This document shows positions 1 to 8,067 of a stretch of DNA of 64,000 bases, piece by piece. The notes beneath the pieces are model-generated. The model was not told where the DNA came from. It made no database searches and saw only the letters and a list, made by a program, of their open reading frames with translations. The stretch is from assembly GCF_001705235.1 (NCBI RefSeq), contig NZ_MCGV01000001.1, positions 3,662,181 to 3,726,180 of the forward strand, in the 5' to 3' direction. The stretch is from Clostridium pasteurianum. Lineage in GTDB: Bacteria; Bacillota; Clostridia; Clostridiales; Clostridiaceae. Numbering within the stretch: position 1 is the stretch's first letter; every line of letters begins with the position of its first letter. The position numbers and the translations under genes are program-made.

Positions 1-53
1 TCAGATTTTCAGGAGAGTAACGGAAGAAAATCTACCTTGTTTTTACCATTAAA

Positions 54-241
54 GTGAAGTAACAGTGTTGAAGGAACTATTTAAAAAAATTCTAATAAAT
101 CTTGGAGAAAAAATCATAAAATACTTAGAGTTTGGAATTTGTTTGAACGGTAGTGAGTTATTCAAAACTCTTAGGATTTTATGATTTTTTTCCTTAGATT
201 TATAGAATTTTTTTAATGTTCCTTCGGCACTGTTACTTCAC
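54..241. repeat. Long palindromic element, type I core
   Basis: Inverted repeat of about 188 bp. The left end GTGAAGTAACAGTG (54-67) is matched by CACTGTTACTTCAC (228-241), and inner arms pair as AAATCATAAAATACTTAGAG with CTCTTAGGATTTTATGATTT. It belongs to the family found throughout the window. The stop codon of the neighbouring minus-strand gene (233-235) lies inside the right end, so the element supplies that gene's last codons. A short hairpin (GATTTTC / GAAAATC, about 4-33) lies just outside, as in the copies near 13.7 and 46.8 kb. It could form a very strong RNA hairpin and act as a terminator. Confidence 0.85.
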
Positions 242-1813
242 GCCGTTCACGGACATCCAGGTTTGTGATGGATCAGATAATTTTACTATTATGCAGTTTT
301 GTATCTTTTTAATACTGTTTCTATTTGGCCAATTTTGAAGGCCTTTTGAGGAATTGTAAGCAGCTTTAATTTGATCGGTTGCAGGCATAATAACGCTGTA
401 ACCTTTAGATTTTAGAAAGTTTGTTATTCTGACATTATTGCCATCATCCCAGCTAAAAAATGAGCCGCCTGTAGAGCCAGAACTTGAAATGATTTTTCTG
501 TTTATATCGTGCATACCTATAAATACAATAGGAGTGTTTTTATAATCATATCCGTAAGTTCCTATGTCGTGTATGATTTCATTCCCTATATTTGTATCAT
601 ATTGATATACAACAAAACTGTCATAAAAAAGTCTGTTCATGTACATTGAATTTAGGAATAAAATGCAAATAACAGCTATTATAACTACTTGCCTTGCAAT
701 TTTAATTTTTGAGGTTTCATTAATAATTAAAAAGAGTTCAATTGCTCCAGCTAAGGGAAGTGAAACATAGGTACGACCATCTATGCCTGAAGTTCCAAGT
801 ATGATGGATAAGATAAAAGGACATACTAAAAGCATAATTGATAGAATACAAATCATGAATTTATTATAAGCCTTTTTTGCATTTATAAAGGAAAAAATTG
901 AATACATAGAAAATAAAACAGTTATCACTAAAAGTACTCTTCCACCATAAACGGCTGAATCTCCAAGAAGTATTTTTTCTATGTAGTGAAAAGTAGTTAG
1001 AAGAACGTGAATATTGCTTTTGCCTTTATCCCAGCCTATGTAACCTGAGAGATAGTTACCAGAATCAGGAGCTATGTAAGTGGTTATGAATTTGTTAATT
1101 ATGTAATATAGTGAAACTCCAGCCCAAAATGCTAGTATGGATTTTATGATTTTTGTTATAATTTTTTTAATGTTAACACAATCCGATTTTAGTATGTAAA
1201 TCAGTGCATAGGATACAATTACTATTATGTATATAACTGAAAATGACTGATAAATAGATGTAGCTGTAAATAAAAATATTGAACTAGCTACAATATGTTT
1301 TTTCTTATTGGTATTAAAGTAGTTATATATGAAGAAAGTTGAGATTGCCATGAATAACATCCCTAGTGATTGTTGTAAATTGAACATGGAATAGGAAAGA
1401 AGTTCACCTACAACAAGTGGTAAGGAAGAAAAATATGCACAGAATGTAAAGAAAGAAAATTTACTGAATTTTGGATAAATAGTTGATATACAATATAAAA
1501 AGCAAACTCCGGAAAAGTGCCATATTAAAATTGATAAGAAATCCCATAAAAAAGGCACATAGGTTCCACTTGGAGAAATGATTTTATCCAGTAGAAATAT
1601 TCCGAACCTTCCCTGCATTAACCATAATTTAATTCCACCTAAGTTGTTGCCGTTAATCCAAGTTTCTTCATCTATAGTTAAGGAATGATTGGTCAGCATA
1701 AAACCAAAACAAATTAAACTGAATATAAAAGAATATATTATGGGAATCTTATATTTTGAAATAAATTTTTTGAAATCTTCAATTTGCTTATTTACTGATA
1801 CTGTAAAAGACAT
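233..1813 (-). CDS. GtrII-like polytopic membrane glycosyltransferase
   Basis: Membrane protein of 526 aa with about ten to twelve hydrophobic segments. An early extracytoplasmic acidic motif (TIDEETW, about residue 45) and the overall layout resemble the GtrII family (Glucos_trans_II), GT-C type enzymes that use polyprenyl-phosphate sugars to decorate cell-surface polymers. The acceptor cannot be told. I chose the ATG at 1813 because GGTGATGTT sits just before it; an in-frame ATG 21 bp upstream is less well placed. The divergent neighbour is a GT4 glycosyltransferase, which fits a cell-envelope role. The C-terminus ends NGVK-stop, with the last two codons inside the palindromic repeat, so the native tail may have been replaced. 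Confidence 0.7.
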   Translation of the reverse strand: MSFTVSVNKQIEDFKKFISKYKIPIIYSFIFSLICFGFMLTNHSLTIDEETWINGNNLGGIKLWLMQGRFGIFLLDKIISPSGTYVPFLWDFLSILIWHFSGVCFLYCISTIYPKFSKFSFFTFCAYFSSLPLVVGELLSYSMFNLQQSLGMLFMAISTFFIYNYFNTNKKKHIVASSIFLFTATSIYQSFSVIYIIVIVSYALIYILKSDCVNIKKIITKIIKSILAFWAGVSLYYIINKFITTYIAPDSGNYLSGYIGWDKGKSNIHVLLTTFHYIEKILLGDSAVYGGRVLLVITVLFSMYSIFSFINAKKAYNKFMICILSIMLLVCPFILSIILGTSGIDGRTYVSLPLAGAIELFLIINETSKIKIARQVVIIAVICILFLNSMYMNRLFYDSFVVYQYDTNIGNEIIHDIGTYGYDYKNTPIVFIGMHDINRKIISSSGSTGGSFFSWDDGNNVRITNFLKSKGYSVIMPATDQIKAAYNSSKGLQNWPNRNSIKKIQNCIIVKLSDPSQTWMSVNGVK

Positions 1814-2141
1814 AACATCACCTGCCCCAAACATTTATTTACTACAATTATTTTGAAATCTGTTTTAAATTAATATCCTAAATACAAAAATTTAAACATT
1901 GACAATTAAAATAAAATTTAAAATTCATATTTAAAGTATGCTTATTATATCATATTTAATTTGCAGAAATAATATTAAAACAAGAAAAAATGTACAAAAC
2001 AATCGAAAAAAGTTAAATGAGTGTATTATTTAGCTTTTGTGAAATATGTGTATTTCTTAATACAATCTTAATGTTTATGAATTACAATGTGAATATAAAG
2101 CAATACTTATAATGGTAAATAAATTTAAATTGGAGGTCAAA
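1814..2141. other. Divergent intergenic region
   Basis: About 330 bp of very A+T-rich sequence between two divergently read envelope genes. It must hold both promoters. TTGACA occurs at about 1898 on the plus strand, but no convincing -10 box stands 17 bp after it. I see no hairpin, operator dyad or small gene. Confidence 0.4.
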
Positions 2142-3320
2142 ATGAAAATACTAATTACTACTGATGCGTATTATCCAATGACAAATGGAGTGGTAATTTC
2201 TACTTCTAATTTATACAGGCAGTTAAAATATTTAGGCCATGACGTGAAAATATTAACCTTATCATCAAGTGGAAAGGAATATATAGAAGGCGATGTTTTT
2301 TATTTAAGTTCTTATAGTACAAATGTTTATCCCAATTCTAGAATTATGAAACCTATTAAAAATAAATTAGTAGGTGAACTAATAAAATGGAGCCCGGATA
2401 TAATACATTCTCAAACTGAATTCTCAACGATGATTTTGGCTAAGTATATAAGAAGAAAACTAAATATACCTCAGGTGCACACTTATCATACAATGTACGA
2501 AGATTATATGCACTATTTTTTATGCGGTAAGGCTTTAAAAAGGACAGTTCTTCCCAAATTAACAGGAGCACTTTTAAATACTTTTGAAGCTGTTATAGCA
2601 CCAACAGAAAAAGTAAAATTAAAATTAGAAAGCTACAATGTTTCTACCAATATAAAAGTAATTCCAACAGGAATAGATATGACAAAATTTAATAGGCAGC
2701 TACCTAAAAGTGAAAAGGAAAAACTTCTATCAAAATATGGACTTTGCAGCAATGATATTGTAATGCTTTATGTTGGAAGGATTGCTGAAGAAAAGAATAT
2801 TGAAGAAGTTTTAAAATTATATAGAAAGTCTCTAAAATATGTAAGTAATATAAAACTACTTATAGTTGGTGGAGGACCTTTTTTAGGAAGATTAAAAACC
2901 CTAGTAAAGGAAAGCAATATTAAAGAGTATGTGAAATTTACAGGTATGATTGAGTCTGAAGAAATTTATAAATATTATAAGCTTGGAGATATTTTTGTAA
3001 CAGCATCTCAAAGTGAAACTCAAGGAATAACTTATATAGAAGCACTTGCAAGTGGCTTGCCAACGATATGCAGGTGGGATCTTTGCGTAAAAGATTTAAT
3101 AATAAATGGGAAAACGGGATTCACTTATAAAAATGAAGATGAATTTATAAGTGCGTTACTCAGCGTTATAAGAAGTGAAAAATTAAGAAATAATATAATG
3201 AAAAATTTATCGTATAAACTTAGAGAGTACTCTGTAGAGCATTTTGCGGACAGAGTTCTTGAAACTTACAATGAAGTTTTAGGTAGAAACGCTGTCCAAT
3301 ATTTTGCACACGGAGCGTAG
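2142..3320 (+). CDS. GT4 glycosyltransferase, diacylglycerol glucosyltransferase-like
   Basis: Family 4 glycosyltransferase of 392 aa with a GT-B fold. The N-terminal half opens ILITTDAYYPMTNGV and carries HTYHTMYEDY, a motif typical of bacterial 1,2-diacylglycerol 3-glucosyltransferases. The C-terminal nucleotide-sugar domain has LYVGRIAEEKN and EALASGLPTICR (the E-x7-E region). It probably transfers glucose from UDP-glucose to membrane diacylglycerol at the inner face of the membrane, making glycolipid. The start at 2142 follows TGGAGG by 6 bp; an upstream ATG at 2112 has no ribosome binding site. The first R of the usual SGLPVVAR region is followed by W-D-L-C, slightly unusual. A palindromic repeat follows about 30 bp after the stop. 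Confidence 0.8.
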   Translation: MKILITTDAYYPMTNGVVISTSNLYRQLKYLGHDVKILTLSSSGKEYIEGDVFYLSSYSTNVYPNSRIMKPIKNKLVGELIKWSPDIIHSQTEFSTMILAKYIRRKLNIPQVHTYHTMYEDYMHYFLCGKALKRTVLPKLTGALLNTFEAVIAPTEKVKLKLESYNVSTNIKVIPTGIDMTKFNRQLPKSEKEKLLSKYGLCSNDIVMLYVGRIAEEKNIEEVLKLYRKSLKYVSNIKLLIVGGGPFLGRLKTLVKESNIKEYVKFTGMIESEEIYKYYKLGDIFVTASQSETQGITYIEALASGLPTICRWDLCVKDLIINGKTGFTYKNEDEFISALLSVIRSEKLRNNIMKNLSYKLREYSVEHFADRVLETYNEVLGRNAVQYFAHGA

Positions 3321-3351
3321 TCATTGAGATTATAAAAAAATTTAAGGGACT

Positions 3352-3528
3352 GTTGCACTAAATGTTGCTAAGTAAAAGTATTTTGAAACGAAAAATAATA
3401 AAATACTTAGAGTTTTAATTTGTTTGAGCATCTTTTAGCGAGTTATTAAAACTTTTAGGATTTTATTATTTTTTTATCTTAGATTTATAGAATTTTTTTA
3501 ATGTTACAAATCAATGTTAATTTGCAAC
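3352..3528. repeat. Palindromic element, type I core, eroded outer arms
   Basis: The core arms AATAATAAAATACTTAGAG and CTTTTAGGATTTTATTATT are intact, around the family's TTGTTTGAGC and GCGAGTTATTAAAA. The left outer arm is degraded; the right arm ends with GTTACAAATCAATGTTAATT, the terminus of the second (type II) element class. This is therefore a mixed copy. It lies 30 bp after the glycosyltransferase stop codon. GTTGCA and TGCAAC mark its outer limits. Confidence 0.75.
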
Positions 3529-3616
3529 ATATACATGTTATAATTTTGGTAATAATTAAGTAAAATAAATCCGTGTAACATATGCTGCATGAGATATGCA
3601 AAGAAGGTGAATATAA

Positions 3617-4108
3617 ATGAAGTTGAAATCGGAAAGAATTAGCTTGATATCATTATCTTTTGAGGAATTGACATATATTTGTGGAAATGAACTTAATAAA
3701 CTTGAAGTAATCATTGAAGAGGACGTACTTAATTATGTTGAACTTCCAATATTAAAAAAGTTAAAAAAGATGAGAAATGTTAGTAAAGATAATTATGAAT
3801 GGTATACTTATTGGCTAATTGTAGATGATGAAAGTAAAAGAGGTATAGGTTTTATTGGCTTTAAAGGTTTGCCAGATGAAAATGGTTATACGGAGATTGG
3901 ATATAGTATTTCTTCTAATTATAGAAAGAGGGGGCTTATGACAGAAGCACTGAAAACGTTAATACAATGGTCTCGTAAATTTCAATATTGTAAAGGAATA
4001 ACAGCCAAAGTTGTAAAAAATAATACTGCATCCATTAGAGTGCTAAATAACTGTAAATTTAAAATTGTAAGTTCATCGGAAAAAGGATACGATTTTTTAT
4101 ACCAATAA
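3617..4108 (+). CDS. GNAT N-acetyltransferase, RimJ/RimL type
   Basis: Protein of 163 aa with the GNAT fold. Strand beta-4 is followed by the acetyl-CoA binding segment EIGYSISSNYRKRGLMTEAL (the R-x2-G-x-G/A loop, here RKRGLM) and the C-terminal ASIRVLNNCKF motif that marks the RimJ/RimL subfamily. It transfers acetyl from acetyl-CoA to an amine, which could be a protein N-terminus, a small molecule or an antibiotic; the substrate cannot be inferred. AAGAAGGTG precedes the ATG. The next gene has its own MerR-type promoter, so this one is probably transcribed separately. Confidence 0.75.
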   Translation: MKLKSERISLISLSFEELTYICGNELNKLEVIIEEDVLNYVELPILKKLKKMRNVSKDNYEWYTYWLIVDDESKRGIGFIGFKGLPDENGYTEIGYSISSNYRKRGLMTEALKTLIQWSRKFQYCKGITAKVVKNNTASIRVLNNCKFKIVSSSEKGYDFLYQ

Positions 4109-4113
4109 ACAGC

Positions 4114-4144
4114 TTGACTTTGCCTAAGGGGCAGGGCTTATGGT
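4114..4144 (+). promoter_or_regulatory. MerR-type promoter with 19-bp spacer
   Basis: TTGACT (4114-4119) and TATGGT (4139-4144) are separated by exactly 19 bp, the overlong spacer typical of promoters that MerR regulators activate by DNA distortion. The spacer holds a dyad, CTTTGCC-TAAGG-GGCAGGG, with five of seven arm positions matching. It lies 20 bp upstream of the MerR-methyltransferase gene, which suggests autoregulation. Confidence 0.75.
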
Positions 4145-4163
4145 TTTATTGAGGTGATTATTA

Positions 4164-5219
4164 ATGAATACAAAAAAAGTTTGTGACAAGCTTAAAGTTT
4201 CTCCAAAGGCGCTTAGAATATATGAAAATCTAGGCATTATAGTACCAGAAAGGGAAGAAAATAATTACAGGAATTATAGCGAAGATGATGTTTTAAAGTT
4301 GAGGCAGGTAATTGTTTTAAAGGAAATGGGTATACCACTTAAAAAGATTAAAACTTTACTCAATGAAGATCTAGATGGAGAAAATAAAATAGTACGTGCC
4401 TTGTGGGTTCAGCTAAGGGCTGTAGAAAATAGGATAAATGAATTAAAAAATATTAAAGCTGTCTTAGATGATAGCATTAATGATGCATTAAATAAAAATG
4501 AAATAAGTGATTATAGTGAGTATTTTAGCAAAATAGACAAATGTTTAAGTGAGAATATCAAGAAAAGGGATGAATGGCTTGATAAATGGAATTTTGATTC
4601 ATGGGCAAAAAACTATGACGCTTCAGTTAAAAATGATTTGACTGGTGATTTGAAGCTATTTGAAAAATATGATTTCGTTCTTGAAAGTACAGCAAAAATA
4701 ATATCTCAAAGTAATGCAGTGAATGTATTGGATATTGGATGCGGCACGGGAAATTTATACGGTAAACTTAATGGCAATTTAAATTTTCTAGGAATGGATC
4801 AAAGTATAGAGATGCTGATTCAGGCAAAGTATAAGTATCCTAATATAAAAGTGAGATTGGGAAATTTTTTGGATAAACCATTTGAAGAAAATAAGTTTGA
4901 TGTGGTAGTTTCAACTTATGCATTTCACCATTTAACACCAGATGAAAAGCAAAAGGCGGTTAGAATTATGATGGAATATTTAAAGCCAGGTGGAAAAATT
5001 GTAATTGCAGATTTGATGTTTTTGAGTGAAGAAAAAAAGGCAGAGGAAAAAAAGATATTATTTAAAGGTAATAAGGAAGATTTATGGAATATAATTGAGG
5101 ACGAATACTATACAGATATTGAAAAAATTAAAGATTATTCAGAAGATTTTGGATGCCAGGTTAAATATAAGCATATAGTTAACTTTACCTGGCTTGTTGA
5201 GATAATAAAAAGGAGATAA
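4164..5219 (+). CDS. MerR regulator fused to a SAM-dependent methyltransferase
   Basis: Protein of 351 aa in two parts. Residues 1-70 are a MerR winged helix-turn-helix (VSPKALRIYENLGII, then NYRNYSEDDVLKLRQ and KEMGIPLKKIK) followed by a helical linker of about 80 residues. From about residue 150 a class I methyltransferase begins: motif I is VLDIGCGTGNLYGK, then GMDQSIEMLIQA, and post-motif I VVSTYAFHHLTP. This resembles a one-component system in which the methyltransferase domain may act as ligand-binding sensor or as resistance enzyme. AGGTG lies before the ATG. A MerR-type promoter stands directly upstream, and a GNAT gene follows 3 bp after the stop, so the two are translationally coupled. 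The ligand is unknown. Confidence 0.85.
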   Translation: MNTKKVCDKLKVSPKALRIYENLGIIVPEREENNYRNYSEDDVLKLRQVIVLKEMGIPLKKIKTLLNEDLDGENKIVRALWVQLRAVENRINELKNIKAVLDDSINDALNKNEISDYSEYFSKIDKCLSENIKKRDEWLDKWNFDSWAKNYDASVKNDLTGDLKLFEKYDFVLESTAKIISQSNAVNVLDIGCGTGNLYGKLNGNLNFLGMDQSIEMLIQAKYKYPNIKVRLGNFLDKPFEENKFDVVVSTYAFHHLTPDEKQKAVRIMMEYLKPGGKIVIADLMFLSEEKKAEEKKILFKGNKEDLWNIIEDEYYTDIEKIKDYSEDFGCQVKYKHIVNFTWLVEIIKRR

Positions 5220-5222
5220 AAT

Positions 5223-5702
5223 ATGGACATAAGGAGTATAACAAATAAAAATAGACAGGAGGTAAATAACTTTATTGTTCAGCATTGGTTTACAACTGAT
5301 ATGGTTGTTAGAGGACAAATATTTGATATGACAGTACTGGATGGCTTAGTGATGTATGAAAATGAAAATATTATTGGACTAATTACATGCAGATTTGAGA
5401 ATAGTGAGTGTGAAATTATGTCCCTTGATAGTTTGAAGGAGAATTGCGGAATTGGAACTGAACTTGTAAAAGAGGTAGTTAAAATAGCAAGTGAAAAGAA
5501 ATGTACTAAAATAAAATTAGTTACCACAAATGATAATTTGAATGCAATGCGTTTTTATCAAAAAAGAGGCTTTGACATGACTCATCTATATTATAATGCT
5601 TTGGAGGCATCGAGAAAAATAAAGCCATCCATACCACAAAAAGGAGATTATGGCATACCTATAAAGCATGAAATTGAGTTTGAGATGAAACTTAACTTAT
5701 AA
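5223..5702 (+). CDS. GNAT N-acetyltransferase
   Basis: Protein of 159 aa. The acetyl-CoA loop appears as LKENCGIGTELVKEV, a variant of Q-x2-G-x-G/A in which the first Q/R is not typical, and the C-terminal NDNLNAMRFYQKRGFDM is a classic GNAT end. The tail GIPIKHEIEFEMKL is common in small clostridial acetyltransferases of this group. It begins 3 bp after the MerR-methyltransferase stop, so it is probably co-expressed under the same MerR promoter. That pairing of regulator, methyltransferase and acetyltransferase suggests a response to a small-molecule stress, which is inference only. Confidence 0.75.
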   Translation: MDIRSITNKNRQEVNNFIVQHWFTTDMVVRGQIFDMTVLDGLVMYENENIIGLITCRFENSECEIMSLDSLKENCGIGTELVKEVVKIASEKKCTKIKLVTTNDNLNAMRFYQKRGFDMTHLYYNALEASRKIKPSIPQKGDYGIPIKHEIEFEMKLNL

Positions 5703-5752
5703 ATATTAAAAAGGTATTATATACATTATAGGAGGAAAATATTATTGGGGAT

Positions 5753-5848
5753 ATGTCAGATGAAGAGAAGAGAGCTGTTCTTAAGCTTTTAAAAAAGTGT
5801 CCGGTTAGGAAAACGTTGTCAAGTGAAATGGAATTTGAAATGAAATAA
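5753..5848 (+). pseudogene. C-terminal remnant of an OsmC/Ohr-family protein
   Basis: A 31-codon open stretch reads MSDEEKRAVLKLLKKCPVRK and ends in LSSEMEFEMK. The KCPVRKTL motif is the conserved cysteine region near the C-terminus of OsmC-family peroxide-detoxifying proteins, which are normally about 130-140 aa. Everything before it is missing. GGAGG at 5731-5735 is too far from the ATG to serve it well, and no in-frame ATG, GTG or TTG lies nearer. I take it as a deletion remnant rather than a working gene; it could also be a short real peptide. Confidence 0.5.
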
Positions 5849-5890
5849 TAAAAGTAGTATAGATTGAATTAATATATAAGGAGGGAAAAA

Positions 5891-6649
5891 ATGTTTAAGA
5901 AGAGATATTTAAGTGCTTATATAACAGATGAAAAGGTTACTGTAGCAGAATTCAAGAAGATATTGGTGAATGAACCAACATCCAATATACTTAAAGAGCT
6001 TAATGAAAATGTTAAGTCTAATAAAAGTATTTACGATAAAAAAGGGCTTATAGGGTCAATACTAAACTATTGTGTGGATAAGATGAGGGTTAGTAGAACT
6101 GATAGTATAATCTTAATGCTAAATGCACCTGCAGAGTTTAGATATATATTTAGTGAAAACTCAAAGAGTGTAATTAATAGTATTGGAAAAGTGAATAACG
6201 TAAAGAAACTGTACAGAATTGAAAACCTTGTTTCAGCACAAATAGGAGCTATTAAATGGCCAGCTGATGATGTAAAGAAAAGATTCTTGGTTTACAGTGA
6301 GAATATGAAAACTTATGTTTATCTCATGTGGGCAGGAGGATTAGTTGAATTTACATGTATTAAAAAGAATTTTAATGAGATTAATAAAAATGATATTTTG
6401 GATGGGATAAAATCAGTATCTTCAAAGCTTACAGGAGATATACCAGATAGATTTAGAAAAAATCGTAATATAAATAAATTTAAAAGTTCATGGAGTGAAC
6501 CTATTGATAGCAGCGTATATATCATTGCTCCAAATAAAATTAAGGATTTATTAGGAGAAACTATTGATAAATATAATTTCATCTATTTAGATTATAAGGA
6601 TAATGTAGTTATTAAAGGATCAAATGAAATAATTAAATTCATAAAATGA
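5891..6649 (+). CDS. Degenerate MreB/actin-like protein
   Basis: Protein of 252 aa, with AAGGAGG before the ATG. I see a colinear though weak match to MreB/Mbl. ILVNEPTSNI corresponds to the VLNEPS strand, DSIILMLNAPAEF to the VVICVP strand, and ENLVSAQIGAIKWP to the EEPMAAAIGAGLP helix. RFLVYSENMKTYVYLMWAGG stands where MreB has the phosphate-2 loop and the GG-I-V strand. The glycine-rich phosphate loops are lost, and the protein is about 80 residues shorter than MreB (about 330-340). It is therefore unlikely to bind and hydrolyse ATP normally. It may act as a scaffold or modulator. The next gene, DUF1848, begins 24 bp after its stop. The assignment rests on my own reading and needs a structural search. 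Confidence 0.45.
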   Translation: MFKKRYLSAYITDEKVTVAEFKKILVNEPTSNILKELNENVKSNKSIYDKKGLIGSILNYCVDKMRVSRTDSIILMLNAPAEFRYIFSENSKSVINSIGKVNNVKKLYRIENLVSAQIGAIKWPADDVKKRFLVYSENMKTYVYLMWAGGLVEFTCIKKNFNEINKNDILDGIKSVSSKLTGDIPDRFRKNRNINKFKSSWSEPIDSSVYIIAPNKIKDLLGETIDKYNFIYLDYKDNVVIKGSNEIIKFIK

Positions 6650-6673
6650 TTATTTGTAAAGTGGTGTTAGACT

Positions 6674-7633
6674 ATGATAGTTAGTGTAAGTAGAAGAACT
6701 GATGTACCGCATTTTTATAGCGAATGGTTTTTTAATAGAGTAAAAGATGGTTTTGTTTATGTGATTAATCCATTCAATGTAAAACAAGTTAGTAAAGTAG
6801 AACTTACACCCAATAAGGTTGACTGCTTTGTTTTTTGGACTAAAGATGCAGAACCTATGCTTAAAAGGTTAAATGAATTGGAAAAATTTAATTATTACTT
6901 TCAGTTTACAATAACCTCATACAGAAGAGATGTTGAAAAGGGGGTAAGGAGAAAAAGTGAAATCCTTAAAACCTTTAAAAAACTATCAAGAACTATAGGT
7001 ATGGAAAAGGTTATATGGAGGTATGATCCTATATTTTTAAATGATTTTTACACTAAAGAATATCATTATAAATGGTTTGAAAAGTTTTGCAGTGAGCTTT
7101 CGGGATATACTGAAAAATGTGTTATAAGTTTTTTAGATTGGTACAAAAAAACTGAAAGAAATACTGTTGAGCTAAATATAACTAAAATTAATGAAAAAAC
7201 CATGTGTGAAATAGGTGAAAGACTTGCAACTATTGCAGCAAAGTATAATATTAAAATGCAAACATGTTCAGAAAGTATAGACTTATCTAAATACGGTATT
7301 GAAAAAGGTAAATGTATAGATGATGAGCTTATATCAAAGATAATTAAAGTACCTGTTAGCGTAAAGAAAGATGATACGCAAAGAGAAACATGTGGCTGTG
7401 TTAAAAGTGTGGATATCGGTCAGTACAATACGTGTAGACATCATTGCTTATACTGTTATGCTAATTTTAACCATGATTTAGTGGAAAAAAATTATTTAAG
7501 ACATGATCTAAAATCAGAGTTATTAGTTGGACATATTGTGGGTGACGAAAAAATTACTATTAGAGATATGAAATCCATAAAAGGTACTAATGAAAAGCAG
7601 TTAAAGTACAATTTTGATAAAGAAAACATATAG
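6674..7633 (+). CDS. DUF1848 family protein with C-terminal Cys cluster
   Basis: Protein of 319 aa starting IVSVSRRTDVPHFYSEWF, the usual opening of DUF1848. A TIM-barrel-like middle (FQFTITSYRRDVEKG, VIWRYDPIFL) is followed by a C-terminal cysteine-rich segment, CGCVKSVDIGQYNTCRHHCL, continuing YCYAN. The C-x3-C-x2-C spacing resembles a radical SAM [4Fe-4S] site, but placed at the C-terminus; other Cys (ETCGC) lie just before. The enzymatic role of the family is not established to my knowledge. GTGGTG precedes the start, and the gene is probably co-transcribed with the MreB-like gene 24 bp upstream. Confidence 0.8.
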   Translation: MIVSVSRRTDVPHFYSEWFFNRVKDGFVYVINPFNVKQVSKVELTPNKVDCFVFWTKDAEPMLKRLNELEKFNYYFQFTITSYRRDVEKGVRRKSEILKTFKKLSRTIGMEKVIWRYDPIFLNDFYTKEYHYKWFEKFCSELSGYTEKCVISFLDWYKKTERNTVELNITKINEKTMCEIGERLATIAAKYNIKMQTCSESIDLSKYGIEKGKCIDDELISKIIKVPVSVKKDDTQRETCGCVKSVDIGQYNTCRHHCLYCYANFNHDLVEKNYLRHDLKSELLVGHIVGDEKITIRDMKSIKGTNEKQLKYNFDKENI

Positions 7634-7918
7634 CTTTGTACTTGTTGAACAGGTAAATAAAATATTTAAAGGGTAAGAAGTATAATGGCTTAGTTGAAGT
7701 CCTGTGTAATATTTTATTTATAATAGATTAATGATAATTGATGCATTACATTAACCTACTTAAAGCTAATTGGTATAGATATCAAAGTAAATCAGCTATT
7801 TAAATTTCACAAACTTCGTAGAAACATCAAGAGTTTGCTTATTTAAATAGCGATTTACTAATTGAATCTGTATAGTTCATACCTAAAATTCCGTAGGTAC
7901 GGAGGAATTTTTTTCTTG
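7634..7918. repeat. Intergenic flank block of the composite repeat
   Basis: No gene is visible. The stretch around 7750-7790 (CATTAACCTACTTAAAG ... GGTATAGATATCAAAG) recurs at about 56530-56570. The stretch 7808-7880 (TTCGTAGAA ... GTTTGCTTATTTAAAT) recurs inverted at about 46690-46750. A short hairpin, AAATTCCGTAGGTACGGAGGAATTT, lies at 7887-7912 and also recurs at 14.45, 46.67 and 56.59 kb. Together these show that the palindromic element beside it is part of a larger composite of about 300 bp. Confidence 0.7.
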
Positions 7919-8066
7919 AAGTCTTGCCCCAAATTATAAAAAGACTTAGAAATTTTAATTTGTTTGAGCTTTTTTCAGCGAGTTATTAAAATTTCTTAGT
8001 CTTTTTATAATTTGGAGCTTAGACTTATGAGTTTTATTTAATGTTTCAAAATACTATTGCTTTGCA
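7919..8066. repeat. Palindromic element, type I core, left outer arm missing
   Basis: The core arms are nearly perfect: AAATTATAAAAAGACTTAG pairs with CTTAGTCTTTTTATAATTT, around TTGTTTGAGC and CAGCGAGTTATT. The right outer arm (TTTAATGTTTCAAAATACTA) runs to the chemoreceptor stop codon at 8068-8070. The left outer arm GAAGTAACAG is absent and replaced by the composite flank. In the minus direction it would fold directly after the chemoreceptor gene and probably terminates it. Confidence 0.85.
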
Positions 8067-8067
8067 A

